Of a stretch of DNA of 64,000 bases, positions 1 through 9,353 are shown one piece after another. Under the pieces are notes generated by a model. It had not been told where the DNA came from. It searched no databases and was given only the letters and a program-made list of their open reading frames with translations. The translations under genes were made by a program, and so were the position numbers. The first letter of the stretch is position 1. The number at the start of each line of letters is the position of its first letter. Origin of the DNA: Fragilaria crotonensis (Eukaryota; Bacillariophyta; Fragilariophyceae; Fragilariales; Fragilariaceae); contig JAKSYS010000031.1 of the NCBI GenBank assembly GCA_022925895.1, forward strand, positions 62,001 through 126,000, given 5' to 3'.

Positions 1-1819
1 GCATCTTGTTCTTCTTTTCTTAAACTTCGTGCGAAAATCCAATCAAATGAGTTCTGATGAATAGGCAAACAGCAAGAAAAAGATGAGAAGAAAAAAACGC
101 GGAGATCATGCAGTATATAGGAGCACCTACACGCATTGAAGTCTTCCAGATGGCGAACAAACAACAAGACTCATTCGGAACCTGTATTTTGCTTTCTTTC
201 CGCGATCATACCACTCACACCTCACTCCGCGCACGTATGCATACCTGGTACTCCATGTACGCATTGCACCGATGGAGGCAGTATGTGGTTCATGCGAACC
301 AAAAGCCACCGGAACGAAAGGAAACGCCTTCAACTTGAACGTTCGTACTGGATACTCGAAGTACGTTGCAAGTGAAATCGATTTTGGTGTATGGAGAAAA
401 GTGGATACCATAAAATTGGTGAATAGACTCAAAATTTCACATAGACGACAAACGCACCTGAGAGCAGGCGGATGTAACTCACAGATCAGCCGAGACAGGT
501 GAAAGAGGGCAGATGCAGATGCAACTCGGTTCTCAGAAGCCGTCGGAAGGAAGGAAAAAATTCCGTGAGTGCAGACGAGGAACGATTATGGAGGAACAAA
601 AATCGGAATATAATAAACCAAAAGGATTCCGATTCGTGAGAAGATTCATGAAATAGGTTATGGGGTATGTTCGAAGATTCGCTCACCCATTCCTGGGGTC
701 AAGGTTCATATCATATATTCATGTAGGTTATCATGACATATTAAAAAATACGCATCGAATATGGGAGCATATCCATATATTCATGATATTATTTGAGATG
801 CTTGGGTTTTGTCCAAATGTTTTACTACGTGGTGGGCCTCCTCATTCACGACAAAATATTCTACCTGTCAACCCCTCGAAACACTCCATTTTGATGCCTC
901 TTCTCTTGAGGTTGCCAAGCTCCCAAAAGGCCATAGAACAAAGTATTCTACTAGTGCGTCCTCCGTCGCTCAAGTCAGCAGTACCATTATCTATCACATG
1001 CAAAAAATTCAAATGGACATGCGTTTCATGAAGAATGAAACGGTTCAATCAATTAATTATGTTTGTCAGGATACTGAGCACCTGAACACGCTTCTGCTTT
1101 CAAGAAAGTGTGGATTTTGCAAATGCGTGTTTTTGGTTGTTTTACATTGGTGTATTATTAGAAATGCTGTGGTTCACATTCCACTTCACTTCATTGATAA
1201 GATAATCATCATTTGGCAGTCAATGTAGGAATATCAAACTACTGTACCCAATTTGATATTCCGTCTGGTGTCTATGCATCGTCGCAGCAGCGATGAAACT
1301 ACTCCTAGCAAGGAGGAAAAATTTAGCACCTCCTCCATCGCACCATTTTCGACTTGTGCAGCACTGGGAGCATATGTGGGAAGGCTTGAATCGGAGTCAT
1401 GCGCGATATGCTTACTTCCATGGCAGCCAGCGCGCACGGATCTAAACCAACGATATCCTTGAAATAGCCATCGTCGACATCGTTTTTGTCAACGCTTGCA
1501 TCCACGTTTTCATTTCAGTAGGATCTGAGTCTGAAAGGTCCGCGAAAACATCATTGCTCGTGCTTGAAAACGACCTACACGAGAAGTGAAACTCCGTTCG
1601 CAAGATTTTGCGCGCCTGTACAATAGACGACAATCCCGTTCTGCATCCAATCCGAGAAGACGCAATCGTGGCGCAGACGACGCAACGCGGGGAACCAGAC
1701 GAAGATCCCGCTGCATCATTACGAAATTGTTCTTCTGCCGACACGCTGTCCGAGCAGCGAAGGTCAAAAATCAACGGAAGAGTGATGGAATCAAGAAATT
1801 GAGCAGATGAAGGCTCTTC
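1..1819. other. Gene-poor stretch, no supported gene
   Basis: No reading frame here resembles a family I recognise. Two open frames are noted only for completeness. One runs 809-1228 on the plus strand (139 codons). The other runs 1442-1774 on the minus strand (110 codons, ending ADLSDSDPTEMKTW-like acidic sequence followed by a different tail); an overlapping minus frame near 1323-1505 continues with equally plausible acidic sequence, so this could be a decayed exon. Neither has a convincing start context or domain. The interval is otherwise AT-rich and without long repeats. Confidence 0.4.
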
Positions 1820-4585
1820 CTATTCTTCGCAAGGCAGGACATGGAGAATCATAAAGTGATTACCACTTTCATAGCCACATTCGACAAGTTCCACGCCCTT
1901 GATTTGAGCTGCGAGGCTTTCTAGTTCTCCCTGACGGTACAAGTGGCAGTACCGCTGAAAAATGACGAGCCCCTTGCGCTCGTTGTATTCGGCCCCTTTG
2001 TAAGTTTGTGCATAAAGCTGGGCCACACTGCTGATTTCGTTCAATGATGTGCCATCAGATTCTGGTGCGACACTTAAGCTCTGTGCCTTGTCCAGATACT
2101 TTGGCTGGGCATTGAACGGTACAAAGACATCTGAGGAAGCGAATTTGCGTCGATTTCCTTCATCTTGCTCCATGGCCCAGGCTTGGATGTTGATCAGACC
2201 GCCAGGTTGAACGATGCGGACCAATTCTTGTATACACCGGAGTCTCCTTTCGATGGTGCTCAAATGATGTAACACAGCGATGCAAATGGCAGCGTCAACG
2301 CTCTTGCTCTTGAGTGGAAGCATCAGACAATCGGCAACGGCCACGGCTGGTCGGTTGCGCAATTGCAATCGATGCGGACTGACCTGTCTCGTTTCTGCCG
2401 ATTCAGTACCAAAATTGCATGTCTGGAGGAGTGGTAAGCTAATGTCAGTTCCAATCACATACGATCCAGCCTCCCAAATTGCAGGAAAGTATTTTCCATC
2501 TCCACAACCAATATCCGCAACGACTGAACCTTTTGGAAGTTCCTGCAAGAATCGAGTAGCTCCAGGCCACAACACACCGCGCTTGCCTCTTGTATGATGC
2601 CATTGAGTGGCAACAGCATCATACACTGCATGTACATGTTGTCGTTCCGTCTCTGGCGTTTGTAAGACATTGTCTGATGCTGCTGTGGACCCCGTTCCCC
2701 AGACTGGCGGAAAGACATTCGATTCGACTCGTTCCAACGGCTCTGCACCACCACGGTCCGGCAAGTTCAGAGCGGTTCGTAGAGTCAAGCTGACGCGCAA
2801 TCCTCGGGGCATGACGACTCCCTTGTGTGTATCAGTCCGCCGCGTCACAATGTGGTGTTCCCATTCGTACCTGGCGGGTCCTGTCATGACAAGCAAGGAA
2901 CGGGCGGGGAGATAGACCAGTTTCGTTTGGTCCGATTTGGTGTCGCGAAATTCCATGACGATGCCGCTGTTCAACGACAAGCTCATGAGGCCGTCACCAA
3001 AGGCTGAGGGGGTGTCAATGTGCGATCCAATTCCTTCGCCCGGACGATATTCATTGATTGTCATTTGATTGATATGCGGGAACCGTCGTCCCCCTTCAAA
3101 GACATGCTGCCTTGTTCTTTCCAGAACTCCCGCCAATGCTTCCCATCCTCGACCCTCCTGCACAACACTCTCCATATAATCTGACAGTTGTGTTTCAGTC
3201 ACTGCCACATCCTTTGGAATCGCGGGCATGGGCGGACAGGCAGCACCTGGGGATGATTTATCTCGGAGTACATCTGCGGTTTCGTAGTCAAATACATATC
3301 CATAATGTTGCACCCGTCGTTTGACAGCTCCCGTTTGGCTAGGAGTCGTCTGCGATGGTGCCCAGGGTGCCTGTGGCCCATGAAGGACAGCCATTAGGAC
3401 TTGTTCTTCCTCAATTGACACAAAATCCTCTAGCAACAACAATCCGGGAACCTGTACCGACTCCGTTGTAGATGTGCATTCAGCACGCGATGGCTCACCC
3501 CGTGGTACTGATGTCGGTTGCAGCAGCCCATCCGTTCGGCGGCTTCGTGCGGCCGATTGTGGTGTAACAGTAGCATAATCCAAAAATAGGGGAGGACTTT
3601 GTACCACGCAAGTGGTGTCAGTGCCGGGTGTTGTTCCCGCCAGCGACCATGGTACCGACACGCCTTGCAGATCTCGAATGAGCCGCTGCGCGTCGGATGG
3701 AATGCGCATTCCCACGTGACAGTACTCCCAGTGCGATGACTTTGTCGATGAGGAAGCGTGCGGGATGAAGACTTCCACTCCATATCCTGTCGAGTCAAAG
3801 GGATCGACAAGTGTTCGAATGGCAGCTATAGCAGCGTGCGAGTCGGGCCAGGGGTTTGGGAGAGACTCATTGTCGTTGTTTACAGGAAGTAGGTTCGTGA
3901 TGAATACGAATCGTGCATCGGCGCGCTCCTCTTCCAGCGACGAGATGGCATCATTGTCGGTGCGAAGGATGCGTCTAAATTTGGGTGGATTTGAGCGTGT
4001 CCAAGCCAAATGAGTTGGTAGCATGGGTTGGTACGTTATTTGTGTGATTTGCAATTGTCGTGTGGATAACTTGGAGTGTTGCAATAACAACTTCTGAGAC
4101 TCTGACATGAACGACTGCGAACACGACGGTGAAGAGAGTACGTCATGCGCTGATAGCTGTTGGCGTCTCCAAATATGGAGCGTAGTTGATGCATTCTCTG
4201 GACTGTCAAAGACGAGCCGTACTTTTGTAAATGGCGGCTCTTTATCGAGAAGTTGAATGGACACTAGTCCTTGAGCCTTTTGTATAACAGGAGAGCTGGA
4301 CAAGGCCTGGTGAAAGCTTTCACGAGTCCAGCATAAATGTGATGCTGATGTTACGTCGCCGCCACTGATATTGACGCTCGCGTCGCCTGAGTTTGCCTTG
4401 TCCTCCTTTTTCTTGGCTTTCTTAAACTCGAAGGAACCCTGAACATGAAGAAACCCACTGCTTTCATGATTGGGGAGTGGTTCATGTGGTAAGAGGGATC
4501 GAGATATTCTCGTTGCTGGATTAAGCGCAGGTATCGACAACGAGCGAGAGTCTTCCTCTACTCTGGCTTGATTGTCATGTGTCAT
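1820..4585 (-). CDS. ALKBH8: ALKBH8-like tRNA wobble-uridine hydroxylase/methyltransferase
   Basis: A 921-residue protein joining an AlkB-type Fe(II)/2-oxoglutarate dioxygenase to a Trm9-type class I methyltransferase, the architecture of ALKBH8. The oxygenase lies at about residues 380-610: the HxD pair is in GSHIDTPSAFGD (about 520), the distal His in YEWEHHIVTRR (about 577) and the 2-oxoglutarate Arg in RGLRVSLTLR (about 600). The methyltransferase follows from about 650, with motif I ADIGCGDGKYFP (about 690) and the post-I region IGTDIS, then AVLHHLS and PGGLINIQAWAMEQ, as in Trm9. The first 380 residues are poorly conserved and may hold a weak RRM-like fold as in animal ALKBH8. By family knowledge it methylates cm5U to mcm5U at tRNA position 34 and hydroxylates mcm5U. 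The start ATG at 4583-4585 is the first in frame. No intron is needed. Confidence 0.9.
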   Translation of the reverse strand: MTHDNQARVEEDSRSLSIPALNPATRISRSLLPHEPLPNHESSGFLHVQGSFEFKKAKKKEDKANSGDASVNISGGDVTSASHLCWTRESFHQALSSSPVIQKAQGLVSIQLLDKEPPFTKVRLVFDSPENASTTLHIWRRQQLSAHDVLSSPSCSQSFMSESQKLLLQHSKLSTRQLQITQITYQPMLPTHLAWTRSNPPKFRRILRTDNDAISSLEEERADARFVFITNLLPVNNDNESLPNPWPDSHAAIAAIRTLVDPFDSTGYGVEVFIPHASSSTKSSHWEYCHVGMRIPSDAQRLIRDLQGVSVPWSLAGTTPGTDTTCVVQSPPLFLDYATVTPQSAARSRRTDGLLQPTSVPRGEPSRAECTSTTESVQVPGLLLLEDFVSIEEEQVLMAVLHGPQAPWAPSQTTPSQTGAVKRRVQHYGYVFDYETADVLRDKSSPGAACPPMPAIPKDVAVTETQLSDYMESVVQEGRGWEALAGVLERTRQHVFEGGRRFPHINQMTINEYRPGEGIGSHIDTPSAFGDGLMSLSLNSGIVMEFRDTKSDQTKLVYLPARSLLVMTGPARYEWEHHIVTRRTDTHKGVVMPRGLRVSLTLRTALNLPDRGGAEPLERVESNVFPPVWGTGSTAASDNVLQTPETERQHVHAVYDAVATQWHHTRGKRGVLWPGATRFLQELPKGSVVADIGCGDGKYFPAIWEAGSYVIGTDISLPLLQTCNFGTESAETRQVSPHRLQLRNRPAVAVADCLMLPLKSKSVDAAICIAVLHHLSTIERRLRCIQELVRIVQPGGLINIQAWAMEQDEGNRRKFASSDVFVPFNAQPKYLDKAQSLSVAPESDGTSLNEISSVAQLYAQTYKGAEYNERKGLVIFQRYCHLYRQGELESLAAQIKGVELVECGYESGNHFMILHVLPCEE

Positions 4586-4678
4586 CTATGGGGTGTGAAC
4601 CGTACTCGGAACTCGGAGTACAAGTGAAATGGAATGACATCCGCACCCCCACACATCAGGTGAAAGTTGAAACGAAAG

Positions 4679-4699
4679 GCTCGACGCTCGAGGCTCGAG
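4679..4699. repeat. Heptamer repeat, GCTCGA(C/G) x3
   Basis: Three consecutive 7-bp units, GCTCGAC, GCTCGAG, GCTCGAG. It is one of a series of unrelated 7-bp arrays in this window. Confidence 0.8.
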
Positions 4700-4886
4700 C
4701 GACCTCGTCGTCAATCGCCTCCCACCACTCGTACGGAGTTCCGGTACTAGTACCTGGTACTGTGGGGGTCCATACCAGTAACGACAGTTCTCACACGTTA
4801 CTGTAGACTGTAGACGCGGTGACCATTCGCAGATTCGCAGTGTCCGGTGTCCGGTATTGCTACAATTGTACGTCACGCATTCACGA

Positions 4887-4920
4887 TAGTCGCTAGTCGC
4901 TAGTCGCTAGTCGTTAGTCG
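4887..4920. repeat. Heptamer repeat, TAGTCGC x4.9
   Basis: Three perfect TAGTCGC units, one TAGTCGT unit and a partial TAGTCG, with a strict 7-bp period. Confidence 0.9.
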
Positions 4921-5097
4921 TATAACCTACATAAAATCCTGATGGAGTATTGTGCATGGACTTCGTGATGCTGTTGTAGATTGTAGACTAGAAAGTGGGT
5001 CACATAAACATGGATGCAATTAGTCAAATTAACATTCTGCGCAAACCTCATCGCCGCGAGCAGTAATAAATGTCATCAGAGGTCAAGCAGGTGTCGT

Positions 5098-6486
5098 TTA
5101 AAATCCACAGTATTCCGCATCCGAACCACACCAGCCCCAGGCGGAGCAGCAGAGCCCTGGATCAGAACAAACACCGTTTCCGACAGAGCCAAAACCGCAA
5201 GTACCGCCCGCGACGGGCGCACTCGGCGATCCACCCGTAGGCGGTGCGACGGGAGAACTCGGAGAGCCACCCGTAGGCGGTGCGATGGGCGCACTCGGAG
5301 AGCCACCCGTAGGCGGTGCGATGGGCGCACTCGGAGAGCCACCCGAAGGAGCTACGACAGGAGGAGCAGCTGGAGTGGGGGCCGCGCACTGGTTACTAGC
5401 ACTGCATTCCAAACCATCTCGGCAAGCACTGCTGTCTCCATTACAACTGGATGCGCCTTCCCAACATTTACAATCCTGAGTGCAGGGGCTAGCAAGGAAT
5501 TCGTCGAGCGACCGAGCTCCACTCTCGCATTGATACAGTAAAACCACTTGGCGGATGTCTTCATCGTCGGCGCCGTCACGCTGTCCAATGGCTTGAGGAG
5601 CTGTAATGGTGTCTCCTCCGTTCCCCGAAAAGTCGGCTTTACCGTAGTGCATAACCGAGCTGTAGTCATATGGACTTCCAAGACTGTCAGTTTCCGTGCG
5701 CTTGTCAAAATTGTAAGCCATGGCGGGATCAATGTTTTCAAAGTTGATTCTGACGTATTCATCTCGATCAGGGCGGCTTTGTTCGTGGTTGAAGCCCAGC
5801 GCATGAAGAAACTCGTGCTGGACGATCCCATGCGTGACACATCCGCCGGAACTCAACGTTACAGGCTGCTCGCCACCTTGCCTTCCTACGTACGACGAGC
5901 AACTGTCACCGTCAACCACCATAATGTAATCGCTCTCTGTAGTGCGAGGAACAAACTTCACCACCTTGCTCCGAGCCTCAAGGTCTCTGAGGGCATTCTC
6001 GATCACAACAACTGCGTCCGCGTTATGTTGACCGGAATATGCGTACGGAACTTGCGCGACACCATTCACTCTGGTCTCCCAGCGCCTGCTGACATCGGCT
6101 TGTCTGAGCGAGCTCTTGCCCTTGACAATCAATCCCTTCTCCTCGAGTTCGTGCGCCACTTTTGGTCCATACCCCTTCACGATGGACTCATAATCGGGAA
6201 CAATGTCACCTTCGAACAATTGCTCTCCTCCTTCTCCTCGGGTCGTGGGTGACGACGACGACGAGGCGGGATCCCCTCTTCCTGTACCATCATGACGCTG
6301 ATGATAACCGCTCATCGTACCAACTGCATGCATGGCGTGTGGTGGGTGCTGAGCAGCCCTCGTGGTCCCTTTCATACGGCGAAGGCCAGAGTTGGTGCGC
6401 GTTCGAGAGGGAGTCCTACCCATCATTGTAGCCGTGGAGAGGGGCATGAAAGATAGGATGAATACTACGACCGAAGTGACTTGCAT
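5098..6486 (-). CDS. Secreted astacin-family metalloprotease with hevein-like C-terminus
   Basis: A 462-residue protein. An N-terminal hydrophobic segment (MQVTSVVVFILSF..., residues 1-20) fits a signal peptide. The catalytic domain (about 115-320) has the full astacin zinc signature HEFLHALGFNHEQSRPDRDE (about 220-240) and the Met-turn SVMHYGKADF (about 281). Next comes a Cys-rich linker (about 318-375), four Pro/Gly/Ser-rich 12-residue repeats encoded by a 36-bp tandem repeat, and a chitin-binding type 1 (hevein) module, CGFGSVGNGVCSDPGLCC then SAWGWCGSDAEYC. The frame stops two residues after the sixth Cys, so the last disulphide loop of an 8-Cys hevein domain is absent. It probably acts outside the cell or at a chitin-bearing wall; substrate is unknown. 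The first 13 codons and the upstream sequence recur near 14990-15210 beside a pseudogene. Confidence 0.9.
   Translation of the reverse strand: MQVTSVVVFILSFMPLSTATMMGRTPSRTRTNSGLRRMKGTTRAAQHPPHAMHAVGTMSGYHQRHDGTGRGDPASSSSSPTTRGEGGEQLFEGDIVPDYESIVKGYGPKVAHELEEKGLIVKGKSSLRQADVSRRWETRVNGVAQVPYAYSGQHNADAVVVIENALRDLEARSKVVKFVPRTTESDYIMVVDGDSCSSYVGRQGGEQPVTLSSGGCVTHGIVQHEFLHALGFNHEQSRPDRDEYVRINFENIDPAMAYNFDKRTETDSLGSPYDYSSVMHYGKADFSGNGGDTITAPQAIGQRDGADDEDIRQVVLLYQCESGARSLDEFLASPCTQDCKCWEGASSCNGDSSACRDGLECSASNQCAAPTPAAPPVVAPSGGSPSAPIAPPTGGSPSAPIAPPTGGSPSSPVAPPTGGSPSAPVAGGTCGFGSVGNGVCSDPGLCCSAWGWCGSDAEYCGF
5215..5358 (-). repeat. 36-bp minisatellite x4 inside astacin gene
   Basis: Four 36-bp units (5215-5250, 5251-5286, 5287-5322, 5323-5358) encode the APPTGGSPSAPI-type linker repeats of the astacin protein. 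The two middle units are nearly identical and the outer ones have drifted, so copy number likely varies between strains. The repeat also opens long but meaningless frames on the other strand. Confidence 0.9.
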
Positions 6487-6890
6487 GGTAAAATGTGGTT
6501 TCTTTTATGGAAAATCTCAGATGTTGAATTGTGAGCTCACTGGTTTGTCTCAGTGTGCTCAACAGTTCGTCGTTGCCATCGATCGTGAGATGTGACTGAC
6601 AGCTTCGAATCGTATCCATGTTGATTTATACAAACCGCGAATAGGCTTCATTCTGATATGCGGAAACATTGGAGGTGAGGCTTTAATCGGTTCGCAGAAG
6701 TTGAATGAAACTCAACATGCGGGAATCAGCATGCCTGGTATCGTACGAGTACTGTACAATCATCACGATCTGCACCTGTGGCGCAAGAATCGAATTACCG
6801 TACCAGGTACAGTACAAGTACAAATACCATGTACAAGGTAGCAAGGTATGATACCAGGTATGGAATCTGTTCTCCAGTCCTGTCCTCCAG
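6440..6890 (-). repeat. Astacin 5' region, source of a partial copy at 14977-15210
   Basis: The start of the astacin gene and its upstream region match 14977-15210 in several colinear blocks, for example GAAAGATAGGATGA at both places, then GTGACTTGCA, ATGGAAAAT, TGAATGAAACT-like and GTGGCGCAAGA, ending near TCTGTTCTCCAGT. The copy is shorter. It shares the signal-peptide coding part as well as the putative promoter. Confidence 0.8.
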
Positions 6891-7190
6891 TATCCAGAAG
6901 TACTCGTACTCGAGTACCTGGTGATGTAGTACTATCTAGTAGGGAGTTTAAGCAAAACAAAAAAAAGTTGTGCACACGCATGCTTTTAGAATGCATCAGT
7001 GCCGGTCACGCACCAACCGGTACTCGATGACGTTGACCTCGGTGCGCTACGACCTCCCCGGATCGGAGAAATAAATGTTTAAGCAGAAACAAACGCGCAC
7101 GCGCTTGACACAAAAATCTTTTCAGCGCAGACAGATACGGTACAAGCACTATAATATTTCTTCTCTATTCATCCTCTTCCTCGATTCGCT
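6487..7190. other. Intergenic between astacin and transposase genes
   Basis: This interval holds the divergent upstream regions of the astacin gene (left) and the transposase gene (right). GTAC motifs cluster at 6740-6930 (GGTACAGTAC, TACTCGTACTCGAGTAC). I see no gene and could not identify a transposon end with confidence. Confidence 0.5.
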
Positions 7191-8483
7191 ATGGCAGCTC
7201 CCCTCCAGCACTGGAATGACATAGACACAAGTGGCCCTTTGGATAGAGAGGCGTTGGCTTGTGCTGTCTTCTCTTCCATTCTTGCATTGTTCATGGAAGT
7301 TGACAAAACTTCAGCTTCGGTGGCAGTTCCGGTGATTTGTCTCCTTGGGTTTCGTGCCAACGAGAGAGTAATCAGGTCGCATGACATCCCGCTTGTGATA
7401 ACATTATTGCAACTCTACATTGATTGCAATAACCCTGAATTCCATATTGGTCATTTGATTGCTTTGATGCTGGGAGGGGGGAAGAGGAGCTTGTTCCGAC
7501 ACATGGATATGCCCATCATCCCTGATTGCCGAATTGATTTGAACAGTTTGAGTCAAGCAGATTGCCGGGCATCATTTCGATTTGATCAAGATGAGATGAA
7601 GCGAGTGGTGTGCTTGCTTCCCTTCCCGGAGATTATTATAACAGACAAACGCGACAGAGTTCATCTTTTGGAAGCATATGCTATCTTCTGTCGAAGACTC
7701 TCGTACCCGAACAGGTGGGTTGATCTCCATAAAGAGTTTGGTCGATCTACAAGTGCCCTATCACGGATTTTCAATCTTTTTCTGCATTTAATTGTTTCGA
7801 GGGTCAGAGCAAAGGTGCTATTCTATCCTCTAGACAGGCAACGTTATGATGAATACTTGGAGTGTTTCGTACGGAAGGGTGCGGATGCGGAGCTCAGAAT
7901 TGTTGCTGTGATTGACGCCAAAAAGCTGATGAGTTGCAGACCCACACATTTTCAACGTTCCCAATATGATCGACATAAGAAAGGGCACGGACTTAAGTTT
8001 CAAACGTTGGAAGGACCAGACGGATTAGGTATCAGTTGTATCAGAGCTTTTGACGGCAGGCGTGGCGATGGATACATCTTCCGACACTCAAATCTGGAAA
8101 ATTTCTGGAGGAACCACCCAACAGCAAGCAACTACAGAAAATTGGCAGACTCTGCGTATCCAACAACCAACTGGACGTTATCACTTTTCAAGAGGCTACC
8201 TGGTCGGGAATTGCCACCTGATAGGCAAGCATTTAACGCTACCTACAGTCGTATGAGAACCTGTGTTGAGTGGGGATACGAGAAGGTCGTTAGACAATGG
8301 GCATTTATTGACTTCAAGAAACAGATGAAACTAGAATTGGTGTGCATGGAGGCAATGTGGCATGCTGCATTTTGGCTAACGAATGTCGTCACTTGCCTAA
8401 GAGGAGGCAACCAAATCTCCGAGTACTTCCAGCTGTCACCACCGACAATGGAGGAGTACCTCGCAAAGACTCTCGAGCTTTAA
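7191..8483 (+). CDS. PIF/Harbinger-type DDE transposase
   Basis: A 430-residue protein. The N-terminal half contains a helix-turn-helix-like segment (WVDLHKEFGRSTSALSRIFN, about 178-200) as in Harbinger transposases. The DDE domain follows. The first Asp is in VIDAKKLMSCRP (about 240), followed by the family block YDRHKKGHGLKFQ and PDGLGI; the second Asp is in GRRGDGYIFR (about 294); the Glu is in RMRTCVEWGYEKV (about 362). The first block usually reads DGT/DG, here DAKK, so activity is uncertain, but the frame is open end to end. It cuts and pastes its own element, usually with a SANT/Myb-like partner, which is the convergent gene at 9354-10388. Confidence 0.85.
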   Translation: MAAPLQHWNDIDTSGPLDREALACAVFSSILALFMEVDKTSASVAVPVICLLGFRANERVIRSHDIPLVITLLQLYIDCNNPEFHIGHLIALMLGGGKRSLFRHMDMPIIPDCRIDLNSLSQADCRASFRFDQDEMKRVVCLLPFPEIIITDKRDRVHLLEAYAIFCRRLSYPNRWVDLHKEFGRSTSALSRIFNLFLHLIVSRVRAKVLFYPLDRQRYDEYLECFVRKGADAELRIVAVIDAKKLMSCRPTHFQRSQYDRHKKGHGLKFQTLEGPDGLGISCIRAFDGRRGDGYIFRHSNLENFWRNHPTASNYRKLADSAYPTTNWTLSLFKRLPGRELPPDRQAFNATYSRMRTCVEWGYEKVVRQWAFIDFKKQMKLELVCMEAMWHAAFWLTNVVTCLRGGNQISEYFQLSPPTMEEYLAKTLEL

Positions 8484-9353
8484 GGGGAAAGAAAATGGGT
8501 GCGGAGGCAATGTGCTGCTGTTAAAGGGTTGATCGGAAACAAGGAAATCGTTAATGACACGGAAAGTGATACGTGGTGTTCATTTTCGAACGGAGTATAC
8601 GTGGTGTTCATTTTCGAACGGAGTATGACTACCATACGCATATGATATTGCGGTATTCGTACTAGTATCCTGGTGAACGAGCGAATGTCACCGCATTGCA
8701 CTTGGAATCCGCCTTCACGAGTTTGGCAACCGTGACAAACTTGCCATTCTTCTACGGTGTCCGATCCTCGCGGCGGTTTTGATTTGATGCAATTTTTGTC
8801 TCCTCGTCAGTTGGCACTTCGGACTATGAGCTCGTTTCGTGACGATGAAGCTGTTGTCCGGGACCGATGTAACACGGCATCACATTCGAAAATAGACAGC
8901 TGATCATGAAATCGAAAGTGCTGTTTTTAAGCATAGCATTAAGTATACACGAGTTCAAAATGAGACTATCTTCAACAGCGGCTGCCTTTTCCTTTCTGGA
9001 TACGCGTCGCATCGTTGTTTTTTGTACACCAGCACGCTCATTTGCAGTGACACAGAAGAGAGACGTAGTAAAATGCAATGGTGGTATCGGGGACAGAAGA
9101 CGGAACTCTATGCAACGAATGACAGCTGACAGTGTCGTGTCATGGTTTCCTGAACTCGCTCCGTATGGTACTAGTATGATCATGCTTGATTGGCGTGTGT
9201 CCTACTATAGCACACACGAGCGTGTACATTCCCAATTGTAACTAGTGGACTCCTCTTTCACCTCTTTGTATTTGTATCACTGTACTACTAGCTACGCAGT
9301 CATCTACTTATCAATTATTTGCGGTGTCGTTATACATGAACCTCGAGATTTGA
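8484..9353. other. Spacer between the two transposon genes
   Basis: This 870-bp spacer has no supported gene. It contains a 28-bp perfect tandem duplication at 8569-8624. The frame at 8824-9183 (minus) shows no recognisable feature. Confidence 0.5.
8569..8624. repeat. 28-bp perfect tandem duplication
   Basis: Two identical, adjacent 28-bp copies (8569-8596 and 8597-8624), each starting ATACGTGGTGTTCATTTTCG. Confidence 0.95.

Larger units (their letters stand above)
4586..5097. other. Intergenic with heptamer repeats
   Basis: No gene seen. The interval contains two 7-bp-unit arrays (listed separately), GTAC-rich motifs near 4735-4760, and the 3' side of the astacin gene. Confidence 0.5.

Noticed and set aside
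809-1228. Plus-strand 139-codon frame
   Set aside because: No domain, no family resemblance and low-complexity end; not enough to call a gene.
5014-5541. Plus-strand open frame of 175 codons rich in Arg/Thr repeats
   Set aside because: It is the antisense shadow of the 36-bp repeat in the astacin gene; its repeats carry no independent meaning.
5548-6252. Plus-strand open frame of 234 codons
   Set aside because: It lies wholly antisense to the astacin catalytic domain, whose motifs are unmistakable.
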